DNA from: Dechloromonas hortensis
GTDB taxonomy: Bacteria > Pseudomonadota > Gammaproteobacteria > Burkholderiales > Rhodocyclaceae
Length of the DNA stretch: 64,000 nucleotides
Reading direction: 5' to 3'
Assembly: GCF_009469765.1 (NCBI RefSeq)
Contig: NZ_SSSQ01000010.1
Span: forward strand, 62,001-126,000
The notes beneath the pieces were generated by a model that was given only the letters and a program-made list of their open reading frames with translations, ran no database searches and had not been told where the DNA came from. Each line of letters opens with the position of its first letter. Positions within the stretch are counted from its first letter, which is position 1. Shown in pieces: positions 1 to 6,545 of this stretch. The translations under genes were made by a program, and so were the position numbers.

Positions 1-1
1 C

Positions 2-793
2 CAGACCGTGCTCGGCTATCCGGGGCTGACCGATGACGGCGAAAGCGTCAGCCTGAAGGTCTTCGATTCGGCCGAAGAAGCGGCCGCCGCCCATCGCGTC
101 GGCCTGCTCCGCCTGTTCATGCTTCAGTTCCGCGACCAGGTGAAGTATTTCGACAAGAACGTGCCCGGCCTGACCCAGATGGGCATGCAGTACATGGCGC
201 TGGGCAGCAACGACGACCTGAAGCGGCAGATCATTGCCCTGACCTTCGAGCGAGCCTGCTTGACCGAGCCGCTGCCGACGACGCCGAATGCCTTCAAGAG
301 CCGCTGTGGCGACAGCAAGGCGCGCCTCGGCCTGATCATGCAAGAGGTCTGCCGCATGGTCGGTACCGTGCTCACCGAATGGCAGGCGGTGACCAAGAAA
401 TTGCCAGCCTTCAAGGCTCACGCCGCGGTAGTGCAGGACATCGAGGCGCAGGTGAAACGCCTGATGGGCAAGAATTTCGTCACCGACACGCCCTTCGAGC
501 GGCTGCAGCACTACCCGCGCTATTTCAAGGCGATCCAGGTCCGGCTCGACAAGCTGAAGGCCAACCCGGCGCGCGACGCACAATTGATGGCCGAGTATGG
601 CCCCTTGTGGACCAACTACGAACGCCGCGCCATCCAGCTCGCCAAGCTGGGTACCATCGATCCGCAGATCGAGCAGTTCCGTTGGCTGCTCGAAGAGCTG
701 CGCGTCGGGCTCTATGCGCAGGAACTGCGGACGCCGGTGCCCGTATCGACCAAGCGTCTGCAGAAGCAATGGGAGGGCATCAAGCATGGGTGA
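2..793 (+). CDS. hrpA: ATP-dependent RNA helicase HrpA, C-terminal part (5' end outside window)
   Basis: The reading frame is open from the window edge and encodes the last ~263 residues of a DEAH-box RNA helicase. The core helicase motifs lie upstream, outside the window. What is visible matches the DUF3418 tail of HrpA, including the near-terminal pattern RWLLEELRVGLYAQELRTP, which is very typical of the family. HrpA is a cytoplasmic helicase involved in mRNA processing and rescue of stalled ribosomes. The stop codon overlaps the start of the next gene by 8 bases, so the two are probably co-transcribed and translationally coupled. The identification rests on the tail only. Confidence 0.85.
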   Translation, partial: QTVLGYPGLTDDGESVSLKVFDSAEEAAAAHRVGLLRLFMLQFRDQVKYFDKNVPGLTQMGMQYMALGSNDDLKRQIIALTFERACLTEPLPTTPNAFKSRCGDSKARLGLIMQEVCRMVGTVLTEWQAVTKKLPAFKAHAAVVQDIEAQVKRLMGKNFVTDTPFERLQHYPRYFKAIQVRLDKLKANPARDAQLMAEYGPLWTNYERRAIQLAKLGTIDPQIEQFRWLLEELRVGLYAQELRTPVPVSTKRLQKQWEGIKHG

Positions 794-1520
794 CGTGATG
801 CTGGCGCTGATGCGCTCGCTGGCCAGCCTGCGCCGCGGCAAGGTGTGGGGCTATGTGCTGGTGCCGGCGCTTTTCTCGCTGGTGTTGTGGATCGTGCTGG
901 CGATCTGGGGGCTGGGCGTGCTGGTCGACTGGCTGCTCGGCCACCCGCCGATGAGCCTGCTGATCGGCTGGGGCCTGGCCTGGCTGGCCCATATCCTGGC
1001 CTACATGGGCGGCTGGATGGCGATCTTCGCCGGCGCCTACCTGACTGCCTCGCTGCTCGCCGCCGTGGTGATCATGCCGCTGCTGCTCAAGCACCTTTCC
1101 GAAACGGAATACCGCGACGTGGCGCCGATGGGCAAGGACAGTTTCGTCGCTGCTGCGGTGAACAGCGTGCTGGCCTCACTTTTGTTCATCGCCGGCTGGC
1201 TGCTCAGTTTGCCTTTGTGGATCATTCCCGGTCTGTCGCTGATTCTGCCGCTCCTGCTGATGGCTTGGCTCAATCGCCGGACCTTCGCCTACGATGCTCT
1301 ATCGATGCATGCCACGGTAGCGGAGTGGCAGGCCATTCGCCAACAAAACAAGGCGCCCCTGTTCATGCTTGGCCTGAGCATGGCGCTGCTCGCCCACATT
1401 CCGCTGCTCGGTCTGCTGGTCCCGGCGCTGGCGGCGCTATCATTCGTCCATTACGGGCTGGAAGCCCTCCGTCGCTCGCGCGGCGGGGCAATTGTCACCA
1501 TCGAGGGAGAGCGTGTATGA
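786..1520 (+). CDS. EI24 domain-containing (CysZ-like) membrane protein
   Basis: A 244-residue integral membrane protein with several long hydrophobic segments (about residues 22-45, 55-95, 120-160 and 195-225), matching the EI24/CysZ (DUF540) family. CysZ of enterobacteria is a sulfate permease; for this betaproteobacterial branch the substrate is unknown and I do not claim sulfate transport. The ATG at 786 is chosen because upstream in-frame starts run deep inside hrpA. The stop overlaps the next start (ATGA), so it sits in an operon with hrpA and the CinA-type gene. Confidence 0.75.
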   Translation: MGDVMLALMRSLASLRRGKVWGYVLVPALFSLVLWIVLAIWGLGVLVDWLLGHPPMSLLIGWGLAWLAHILAYMGGWMAIFAGAYLTASLLAAVVIMPLLLKHLSETEYRDVAPMGKDSFVAAAVNSVLASLLFIAGWLLSLPLWIIPGLSLILPLLLMAWLNRRTFAYDALSMHATVAEWQAIRQQNKAPLFMLGLSMALLAHIPLLGLLVPALAALSFVHYGLEALRRSRGGAIVTIEGERV

Positions 1521-2281
1521 GCCGTACCTTTGGCGCCATCATCATCGGCGACGAAATCCTGTCCGGCAAGCGCCAGGACAAGCACTTCACCAAGATTGCC
1601 GAACTGCTCGGGGCACGCGGTTTGCGTTTGTCGTGGGTGGAGTATCTGGGCGACGACCGCCAGCGTCTGGCTGAAACTTTCAAGCGGACGATGGCAACCG
1701 GCGATGTGGTGTTTTCCTGCGGCGGCATCGGCAACACGCCGGACGACCATACCCGGCAGGCCGTGGCCCTGGCGCTGGGCGTCGATCTCGAACTGCATGC
1801 CGAGGGGTACGAGGAATTGAAGGTCCGCTTCGCCGGCGAGGAAATCACCGACAAGCGCAAGTTGTTGGTGACTTTCCCCCTGGGCGTGCAGATCGTCCCC
1901 AACCCGTTCAACCGCATTCCCGGCTTCATGGCCAACGGGCATTATTTCGTGCCCGGCTTTCCGCAGATGGCGCATCCGATGATCGAATGGGCACTCGACA
2001 CCTTCTATAGGGATGAATTCAAGGCGGTGAGCGGCATGGTCGAAAAGGCCGTCCTGCTGACTGGGCCGATGGCCTATGAAAGCGCCTTGCTCGACCTGAT
2101 GGAGCGCATCGTCAAGGATTACCCGACACTGCGCCTGTTCTCGCTGCCTTCGCTGGTCGGCAAGGAGCGCAAGCATCTGGAACTCGGCGTCGAAGGCGAG
2201 CCTGGGTTGGTCGAGCAGGCGATGGCGGAAATTCGTGCCGAAGTCGAAAGGCGCGGCATCGATTGGGCCTGGCGTACCTAG
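1517..2281 (+). CDS. Molybdopterin-binding (CinA N-terminal type) protein
   Basis: A 254-residue protein beginning with the MoaB/Mog-like MPT-binding signature (GAIIIGDEILSGKRQD, then FSCGGIGNTPDDHT). This is the N-terminal domain of CinA. The C-terminal nicotinamide-nucleotide deamidase domain of full-length CinA (~410 residues) is absent, so this is the short stand-alone form common in Proteobacteria, whose reaction is not established. It is cytoplasmic, with no signal peptide. The start overlaps the upstream stop by 4 bases. A strong hairpin terminator follows 24 bases after the stop. Confidence 0.8.
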   Translation: MSRTFGAIIIGDEILSGKRQDKHFTKIAELLGARGLRLSWVEYLGDDRQRLAETFKRTMATGDVVFSCGGIGNTPDDHTRQAVALALGVDLELHAEGYEELKVRFAGEEITDKRKLLVTFPLGVQIVPNPFNRIPGFMANGHYFVPGFPQMAHPMIEWALDTFYRDEFKAVSGMVEKAVLLTGPMAYESALLDLMERIVKDYPTLRLFSLPSLVGKERKHLELGVEGEPGLVEQAMAEIRAEVERRGIDWAWRT

Positions 2282-2304
2282 TCGGGGACTCCGGCGGTAG
2301 ACGT

Positions 2305-2333
2305 AAAAAAACCCGCGATTTCGCGGGTTTTTC
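2305..2333. terminator. Bidirectional rho-independent terminator
   Basis: An A-run, then CCCGCGA/TCGCGGG and a T-run form a perfect stem flanked by A and T tracts. It lies between the converging cinA-like gene and the phasin gene, and can end transcription from both sides. Confidence 0.85.
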
Positions 2334-2352
2334 TTGAGCCGGAAGCGCCAGG

Positions 2353-2919
2353 TTACTTGGCGGCGGTCTTCTTGGCGGCGGCGGTCGTTGCGCTGACGGC
2401 CTTGCCGGTGGCCTTGCCAGCGGCGGACATGTTGGCTTCGGCGATGTCGGACAGTTGCTTGGCCATCGAGGTCATGGTGTCGAACGCCTTGGTCGAGGCG
2501 CCGAGCATGGACTGCATGGTGGCGGCGAACACGTCACCACCGACCGGTGCGGAAGCCTTGGCCTTCTCAACGGCGCTGGTCGCGGTCTTGGTGAAGGTGC
2601 TGTACTGGGCTTCCATGACCGAAGTCACTTCCTTCTGCATCTGGGCCACCAGGTCATACACGTTGCGGGAGTAATCCATCAACTTGTCGACGTTCGGCTG
2701 GGCGAGATTGCTGTTGAGCTTGGCCATTTCGCTGGCGTCCTTGGCGGACATCAGTTGCTGGGTGCTGGCAACGGTGTTGTTGAAGAATTCGCGGGAGGCA
2801 GCCATGTTGAGGGCGGTCAGGCGCTCGACGCCGTTGAAGGCGGTACGCAGCAGGGCCATCATCACTTCGGCATTGGCTTTTTGGGCGGCGGCCAGTTGGT
2901 CAATATTCGGGTTGCTCAT
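2353..2919 (-). CDS. phaP: Phasin family protein (distal copy)
   Basis: A small helical phasin of about 188 residues. Phasins coat polyhydroxyalkanoate granules and control their size and number. The phasin pattern is clear: an amphipathic N-terminal half with LNMAASREFFNNTVAS, the segment LAQPNVDKLMDYSRNVYDL, and an Ala/Lys-rich C-terminal tail ending AAAKKTAAK. Three ATGs lie in a row. The third (at 2919) is preferred because GGAG then sits 6 bases upstream, whereas it abuts the first (2925). It follows a paralogous phasin in the same direction, with a terminator in the 75-base gap, so it may depend on read-through from the upstream promoter. Confidence 0.85.
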   Translation of the reverse strand: MSNPNIDQLAAAQKANAEVMMALLRTAFNGVERLTALNMAASREFFNNTVASTQQLMSAKDASEMAKLNSNLAQPNVDKLMDYSRNVYDLVAQMQKEVTSVMEAQYSTFTKTATSAVEKAKASAPVGGDVFAATMQSMLGASTKAFDTMTSMAKQLSDIAEANMSAAGKATGKAVSATTAAAKKTAAK

Positions 2920-2960
2920 CATCATCTCCAGTCTGTTTTGGTAAGTGTGGATGAAACAAA

Positions 2961-2982
2961 GCCCCCGCCGTGAGGCGGGGGC
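2961..2982 (-). terminator. Intergenic terminator between the two phasin genes
   Basis: GCCCCCGCC and GGCGGGGGC form a 9-bp GC stem with a 4-base loop, followed on the minus strand by TTTGTTT. It lies just after the stop of the upstream phasin. It may set a ratio between the two phasins by partial termination. Confidence 0.75.
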
Positions 2983-2994
2983 TTTTACAACTGA

Positions 2995-3549
2995 TTACTT
3001 GGACTTCTTGGCGGCAGCAGCGGAACCGACGGCCTTGACGGTGGCGTTGGTCGCAGCAGCAACATTGGCTTCGGCGATTTCGGCAACTTGCTTGGCAGCC
3101 TTGTTCATGTTGTCGAAAGCGGAGTTGGCGGCAGCGATGGCGCTCTTGACCGCGGCAACGGCAACGTCGGAGCCAGCCGGGGCGGACTTGGCAGCCTTGT
3201 CGAGCAGGCCGGCGACGGTCTTCTGGAATTCGCCGAACTGGCCTTCAACCATCTTGGACAGTTCTTCCTGGGTCTGGGCAGAGATTTCGTAGACGCTGCG
3301 CGAGTAGGCAACGGCCTTCTCGACGTTCGGCTGGGCCAGGGAAGCCTGGATGGACAGGGCTTCCTGAACGTCCTTGGCACCCATCAGGGCCTTGGCGCCG
3401 GAGACGGAATCTTCCATCAGCGAACGGGCGGTGTTCAGGTTCAGGGCAGCGATGCGCTCGGCAGATGCCAGGGCGGTGTTGGCCAGGGAGAGCAGGGAGT
3501 CAACAGTGGCTTTGTTGGCGGAAGCGAATTGCTCGGGCGTGGTGAACAT
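2995..3549 (-). CDS. phaP: Phasin family protein (proximal copy)
   Basis: A 184-residue phasin paralogous to the downstream copy. It shares the ALNLNTARSLMEDSVSGAKAL helix, the LAQPNVEKAVAYSRSVYEIS segment and an Ala-rich tail ending in KKSK. It is predicted to bind the surface of PHA granules in the cytoplasm. AGGAG lies 8 bases upstream of the ATG at 3549. Upstream is a consensus sigma70 promoter flanked by motifs resembling PhaR operators, suggesting derepression when PHA granules titrate the repressor PhaR. PHA synthase and phaR themselves are not in the window. Confidence 0.88.
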   Translation of the reverse strand: MFTTPEQFASANKATVDSLLSLANTALASAERIAALNLNTARSLMEDSVSGAKALMGAKDVQEALSIQASLAQPNVEKAVAYSRSVYEISAQTQEELSKMVEGQFGEFQKTVAGLLDKAAKSAPAGSDVAVAAVKSAIAAANSAFDNMNKAAKQVAEIAEANVAAATNATVKAVGSAAAAKKSK

Positions 3550-3599
3550 GGTGGTATCTCCTAGATTAAAAGGTCATGCAAGACAGTCAAAAAAACCGT

Positions 3600-3608
3600 T
3601 GCAGCGCA
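3600..3608. promoter_or_regulatory. Possible third PhaR-like half-match in the phasin leader
   Basis: TGCAGCGCA fits the TGCRNYGCA core of the two stronger motifs further upstream, but lacks the flanking CCA. It lies inside the predicted 5' leader. It is weak evidence alone, and is listed because three such cores occur within about 100 bases. Confidence 0.35.
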
Positions 3609-3625
3609 CTTATCTGAAGCAATGT

Positions 3626-3637
3626 TGCACTGCACCA
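3626..3637. promoter_or_regulatory. PhaR-like operator motif, overlapping the phasin transcription start
   Basis: TGCACTGCACCA fits TGCRNYGCASMA, which I recall as the PhaR-binding consensus described in Bradyrhizobium. With the -10 box at 3651-3646 the predicted start is near 3639, so this site covers about +2 to +13. That position suits a repressor. Confidence 0.6.
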
Positions 3638-3645
3638 TGCCTGTA

Positions 3646-3673
3646 ATTATAGAGGTGATTACTTCGATGTCAA
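3646..3673 (-). promoter_or_regulatory. Consensus sigma70 promoter of the phasin genes
   Basis: On the minus strand TTGACA (3673-3668) and TATAAT (3651-3646) are separated by 16 bases. Both hexamers match the sigma70 consensus exactly. A promoter this strong makes sense for an abundant granule protein kept off by a repressor. The transcript would start near 3639, giving a ~90-base leader. Confidence 0.8.
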
Positions 3674-3683
3674 CAGCCTTTTG

Positions 3684-3695
3684 TGCAGTGCACCA
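3684..3695. promoter_or_regulatory. PhaR-like operator motif upstream of the phasin -35 box
   Basis: TGCAGTGCACCA is a second full match to TGCRNYGCASMA. It lies upstream of the -35 hexamer, 58 bases from the matching site over the transcription start. The spacing would allow two bound repressors to flank the promoter. Confidence 0.55.
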
Positions 3696-3789
3696 AAATA
3701 TTTTTTAATCTTCTTTCTCAATGGCTTAGCGCGACTACCCCAAACCATGTAGTGCCTCTGGTATTGCGTTGCGGCAAAATGCCTTTGGG

Positions 3790-4392
3790 TTATTCCCTGC
3801 TCGGTTGGCTGCTCAGTCCGGGGGCGCCCTTGAGTTCCAGGCGTTCGCCGCGAACGGGGGGCTGTACCGGTTCGCTGCCCTTGTTCTTGGGCTGGATGAC
3901 GGCACGCACGCGAGGCGGCCCGGCTTTCGGGTCGCGCGTTTCGCCAGCGGTGACCAGGTACTTTTCGCTGACTGCGTCGTACCAGATGTAGTCGCCTTTG
4001 ACTTCGTCTTCGCCGCTTCTCACCCAGGCCCGGTGAAACAACTCGGCAATTTCGCTGTTGCTGTTGTATTCGATCCGCTCGGCTTCGCCATCGATGTATT
4101 CGTCCTTGCCTTCGCGCTTCTGGCGGAAGCGGGCGAGGCCGCCTTTACCGGCGAATGCGGTGCCTTTCTGGAAACCGTACTGGTCTTCGGTAATGACGAT
4201 GCGATCAGCCTTGAGCACCATGGTGCCTTTGGTGATGACGACATCGCCTTCAAGGATCTGGATTTTCTTGGCGTCGTCGATCGAGACGCGATTGGCTTCA
4301 AGCTGCATCGGCTTGTCGCGGTCGGCCCGTTCGGCCAGCGCAGGCTGGGCGGCGAAGAGGCAAAGTGTCAGTGTGGCGAGACGGAGGATCAT
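3790..4392 (-). CDS. lptA: Lipopolysaccharide transport periplasmic protein LptA
   Basis: A 200-residue protein with an N-terminal signal peptide ending in PALA (about residues 1-20) and the OstA/LptA fold pattern: LEANRVSIDDAKKIQILEGD, then VVITKGTMVLKADRIVITED. LptA forms the periplasmic bridge carrying LPS from LptC in the inner membrane to LptD in the outer membrane. The ATG at 4392 overlaps the lptC stop (ATGA), which fixes the start. Expected neighbours lptB and rpoN do not follow; the operon ends here, about 130 bases before the phasin promoter. Confidence 0.9.
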   Translation of the reverse strand: MILRLATLTLCLFAAQPALAERADRDKPMQLEANRVSIDDAKKIQILEGDVVITKGTMVLKADRIVITEDQYGFQKGTAFAGKGGLARFRQKREGKDEYIDGEAERIEYNSNSEIAELFHRAWVRSGEDEVKGDYIWYDAVSEKYLVTAGETRDPKAGPPRVRAVIQPKNKGSEPVQPPVRGERLELKGAPGLSSQPSRE

Positions 4393-4970
4393 TGCGTAGT
4401 CCTGGGTCGGATGTACAGGCCGGTCACCTGTGATTGCAGCACAAGGGTGGAGGTCTTGTCGTCGAGTTCGGCGCCGACGCCCTTGACCCAGGATTGTCCC
4501 TGGGTGATTTCGACCGGGCTGTTGGTAAAGGCAAAGCCGGCATCCGGCTGAACGGTCAGGTCGGGCATGCGGGCCACCATTTCCGGACGGTCGGCGGTGG
4601 CGGCGCGGGTGGCGCTGACCTCTTCCCACAGATAGACCGTTTCACCCTTGGCGGTGACCTTGGCGTTCTTTGCTGTCAGCGTGAAGGGCGGGGCTTCGTG
4701 GCGATAGGTGATCAGAGTGGGCGATCTGAGGATGGAGGTGTCGTCGTCCGGGTAGTGCACGAGATGAGGGGCGGTCAGGCGGTATTTGACCTGGCCGCTC
4801 GCATCGAACCGGCGAACTATGAAGTTTTCGGCGATGGCATCCGGGTCGTGGCGCAGCTTGCCGTCGTGCTTTTGCTCGCCGATATCGACAGCTTTTTGCA
4901 GCCAGAAACTGAGCCCGGCCAGCAGCGCGAGCAGGATGACCGGAAAGAGTTGGCTGGGCCAGTGCTTCAT
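4389..4970 (-). CDS. lptC: LPS export ABC transporter periplasmic protein LptC
   Basis: A 193-residue protein with a single N-terminal membrane anchor (about residues 7-24) and a periplasmic beta-jellyroll of the LptC type, including the segment HYPDDDTSILRSPTL. It receives LPS from the LptB2FG transporter and passes it to LptA. The start overlaps the kdsC stop and the stop overlaps the lptA start, both by ATGA, so translation of kdsC-lptC-lptA is likely coupled. Confidence 0.9.
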   Translation of the reverse strand: MKHWPSQLFPVILLALLAGLSFWLQKAVDIGEQKHDGKLRHDPDAIAENFIVRRFDASGQVKYRLTAPHLVHYPDDDTSILRSPTLITYRHEAPPFTLTAKNAKVTAKGETVYLWEEVSATRAATADRPEMVARMPDLTVQPDAGFAFTNSPVEITQGQSWVKGVGAELDDKTSTLVLQSQVTGLYIRPRTTQ

Positions 4971-5494
4971 TGCGGGTCGAGGTAGGGCGCGAAGGCCGCT
5001 TCGAGCTTGCCCTGCGCGGCGAGGATGAACTCGATCGCTTCGCGGACTGCGCCCTGGCCGCCGGCGGCATCGGTGATGGCGTGGGCGTGTTCCTTGACCA
5101 GCGGGCGGGCATTGGCCGGCGCGATGGCGAATCCGCACAAGGTCATGGCCGGCAGATCGATGACGTCATCGCCCATGAAGGCACAGTCGTGCCACTGTAG
5201 ATCCAGCTTTTCGAGCAGGCTTCCGACGGCGGCACGCTTGTTGGCGACGCCCTGATAGACATGTTCGATGCCCAGGTCGGCGGCGCGGGCGGCAACGACG
5301 CCGGAGGTTCGGCCGGTGACGATGGCCAGTTCGATACCGGCGCGCTGCATGAATTTCAGGCCAAGGCCATCCTGCACGTTGAAGGTTTTCAGTTCGCCGC
5401 CATCATCGGTGTAATGCAGGCCGCCGTCGGTCATGACGCCATCGATGTCGAAAGCGACGAGTTTGATGCGGGCGGCGCGGGCTTTGGCGTCCAT
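4967..5494 (-). CDS. kdsC: 3-deoxy-D-manno-octulosonate 8-phosphate phosphatase KdsC
   Basis: A 175-residue HAD-superfamily phosphatase that releases phosphate from Kdo-8-phosphate in Kdo synthesis for LPS. HAD motif I is seen as FDIDGVMTDG (Asp nucleophile near residue 16), motif II as the TGR region, and motif IV as GDDVIDLPAM. Length and motifs match KdsC. It sits between kdsD, which starts the same pathway, and lptC. Its start overlaps the kdsD stop. Confidence 0.93.
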   Translation of the reverse strand: MDAKARAARIKLVAFDIDGVMTDGGLHYTDDGGELKTFNVQDGLGLKFMQRAGIELAIVTGRTSGVVAARAADLGIEHVYQGVANKRAAVGSLLEKLDLQWHDCAFMGDDVIDLPAMTLCGFAIAPANARPLVKEHAHAITDAAGGQGAVREAIEFILAAQGKLEAAFAPYLDPQ

Positions 5495-6492
5495 CAGATA
5501 ACCTTGGCAGTGAAGAGGTCGTGCATGTTGAGGGCGCCGACCAGAATGCCGTCGGCGTCGGTGACGAGGAGGGCGTTGATGCGCAGGCGCTCCATCATTT
5601 CGACCGCTTCGACGGCGAGACGATCCGGGCCGATGGTACGGGGGGCGGGATGCATCACCGAGTCGATGCTGCCCTGCTGCAGGTCGATGCGCTTTTCAAA
5701 AGCGCGGCGGAGGTCGCCGTCGGTAAAGATGCCGAGCGTCCGGCCGGTCAAATCGGTGATGGCGACCAGGCCAAGGCCGCCGCGCGACATCGCGATAATC
5801 GCCTCGCTGATGTCGGTGCCGGGCAGGACGGCCGGCACCTGCTCGCCAGCCCGCATGACATCGGCGACATGGGTCAGCAGGCGGCGGCCGAGCGAGCCGC
5901 CGGGGTGCGAGCGGGCGAAATCGTCCGGGCCGAAGCCGCGGGCATCGAGCAGGGCGACGGCCAGTGCATCGCCCAGCGCCAGCGCAGCGGTCGTGCTGGC
6001 GGTTGGCGCCAGATTGTGCGGGCAGGCTTCCTGGCTGACGCCGGCGTCGAGGTGCACGTCGGCTTCGCGGGCCAGCGTCGAACTAGCCGAGCCGGTCATC
6101 GAAATCAGTCGGGCGCCCTGTCGTTTGACCAGCGGCACGATACGCAGCAACTCTTCCGATTCCCCCGAATTGGAGAGGGCGAGCAGCACATCGTCGCGGG
6201 TGATCATGCCGAGGTCGCCATGGCTGGCTTCGGCCGGGTGAACGAAGTAGGCGGGGGTCCCGGTGCTGGCCATGGTGGCGGCGATCTTGCGCGCGATATG
6301 GCCGGATTTGCCCATGCCGCTGACGATCAGACGGCCGTGGCAGTTGAGAATCAGCTCGACGGCCCGGGAAAAATCGGCGTTTATCCGGTTTTTCAGGGCG
6401 TCGACCGCAGCAGCCTCGATGCTCAAGGTCTGGCGGCCCAGTTCCAGAGCGCGTTCCGGCGAAAAACGAAGGGCGGTGAGGCTTGGGTTCAT
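5494..6492 (-). CDS. kdsD: D-arabinose-5-phosphate isomerase KdsD
   Basis: A 332-residue protein converting ribulose-5-phosphate to arabinose-5-phosphate for Kdo synthesis. An N-terminal SIS domain (about residues 35-175, with VSGMGKSGHIARKIAATMAS and LALSNSGESEEL) is followed by two CBS domains (about 205-330). The ATG at 6492 gives the usual family length; a longer start would run into the divergent antiporter gene. The 53-base divergent gap contains TATACT on the minus strand (6524-6519), a possible -10 box without a clear -35 element. Confidence 0.92.
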   Translation of the reverse strand: MNPSLTALRFSPERALELGRQTLSIEAAAVDALKNRINADFSRAVELILNCHGRLIVSGMGKSGHIARKIAATMASTGTPAYFVHPAEASHGDLGMITRDDVLLALSNSGESEELLRIVPLVKRQGARLISMTGSASSTLAREADVHLDAGVSQEACPHNLAPTASTTAALALGDALAVALLDARGFGPDDFARSHPGGSLGRRLLTHVADVMRAGEQVPAVLPGTDISEAIIAMSRGGLGLVAITDLTGRTLGIFTDGDLRRAFEKRIDLQQGSIDSVMHPAPRTIGPDRLAVEAVEMMERLRINALLVTDADGILVGALNMHDLFTAKVI

Positions 6493-6545
6493 GGGCAGGC
6501 TGCGGTTATGATGGCCGAAGTATACCTGAATCGCGAAAACGCCCC

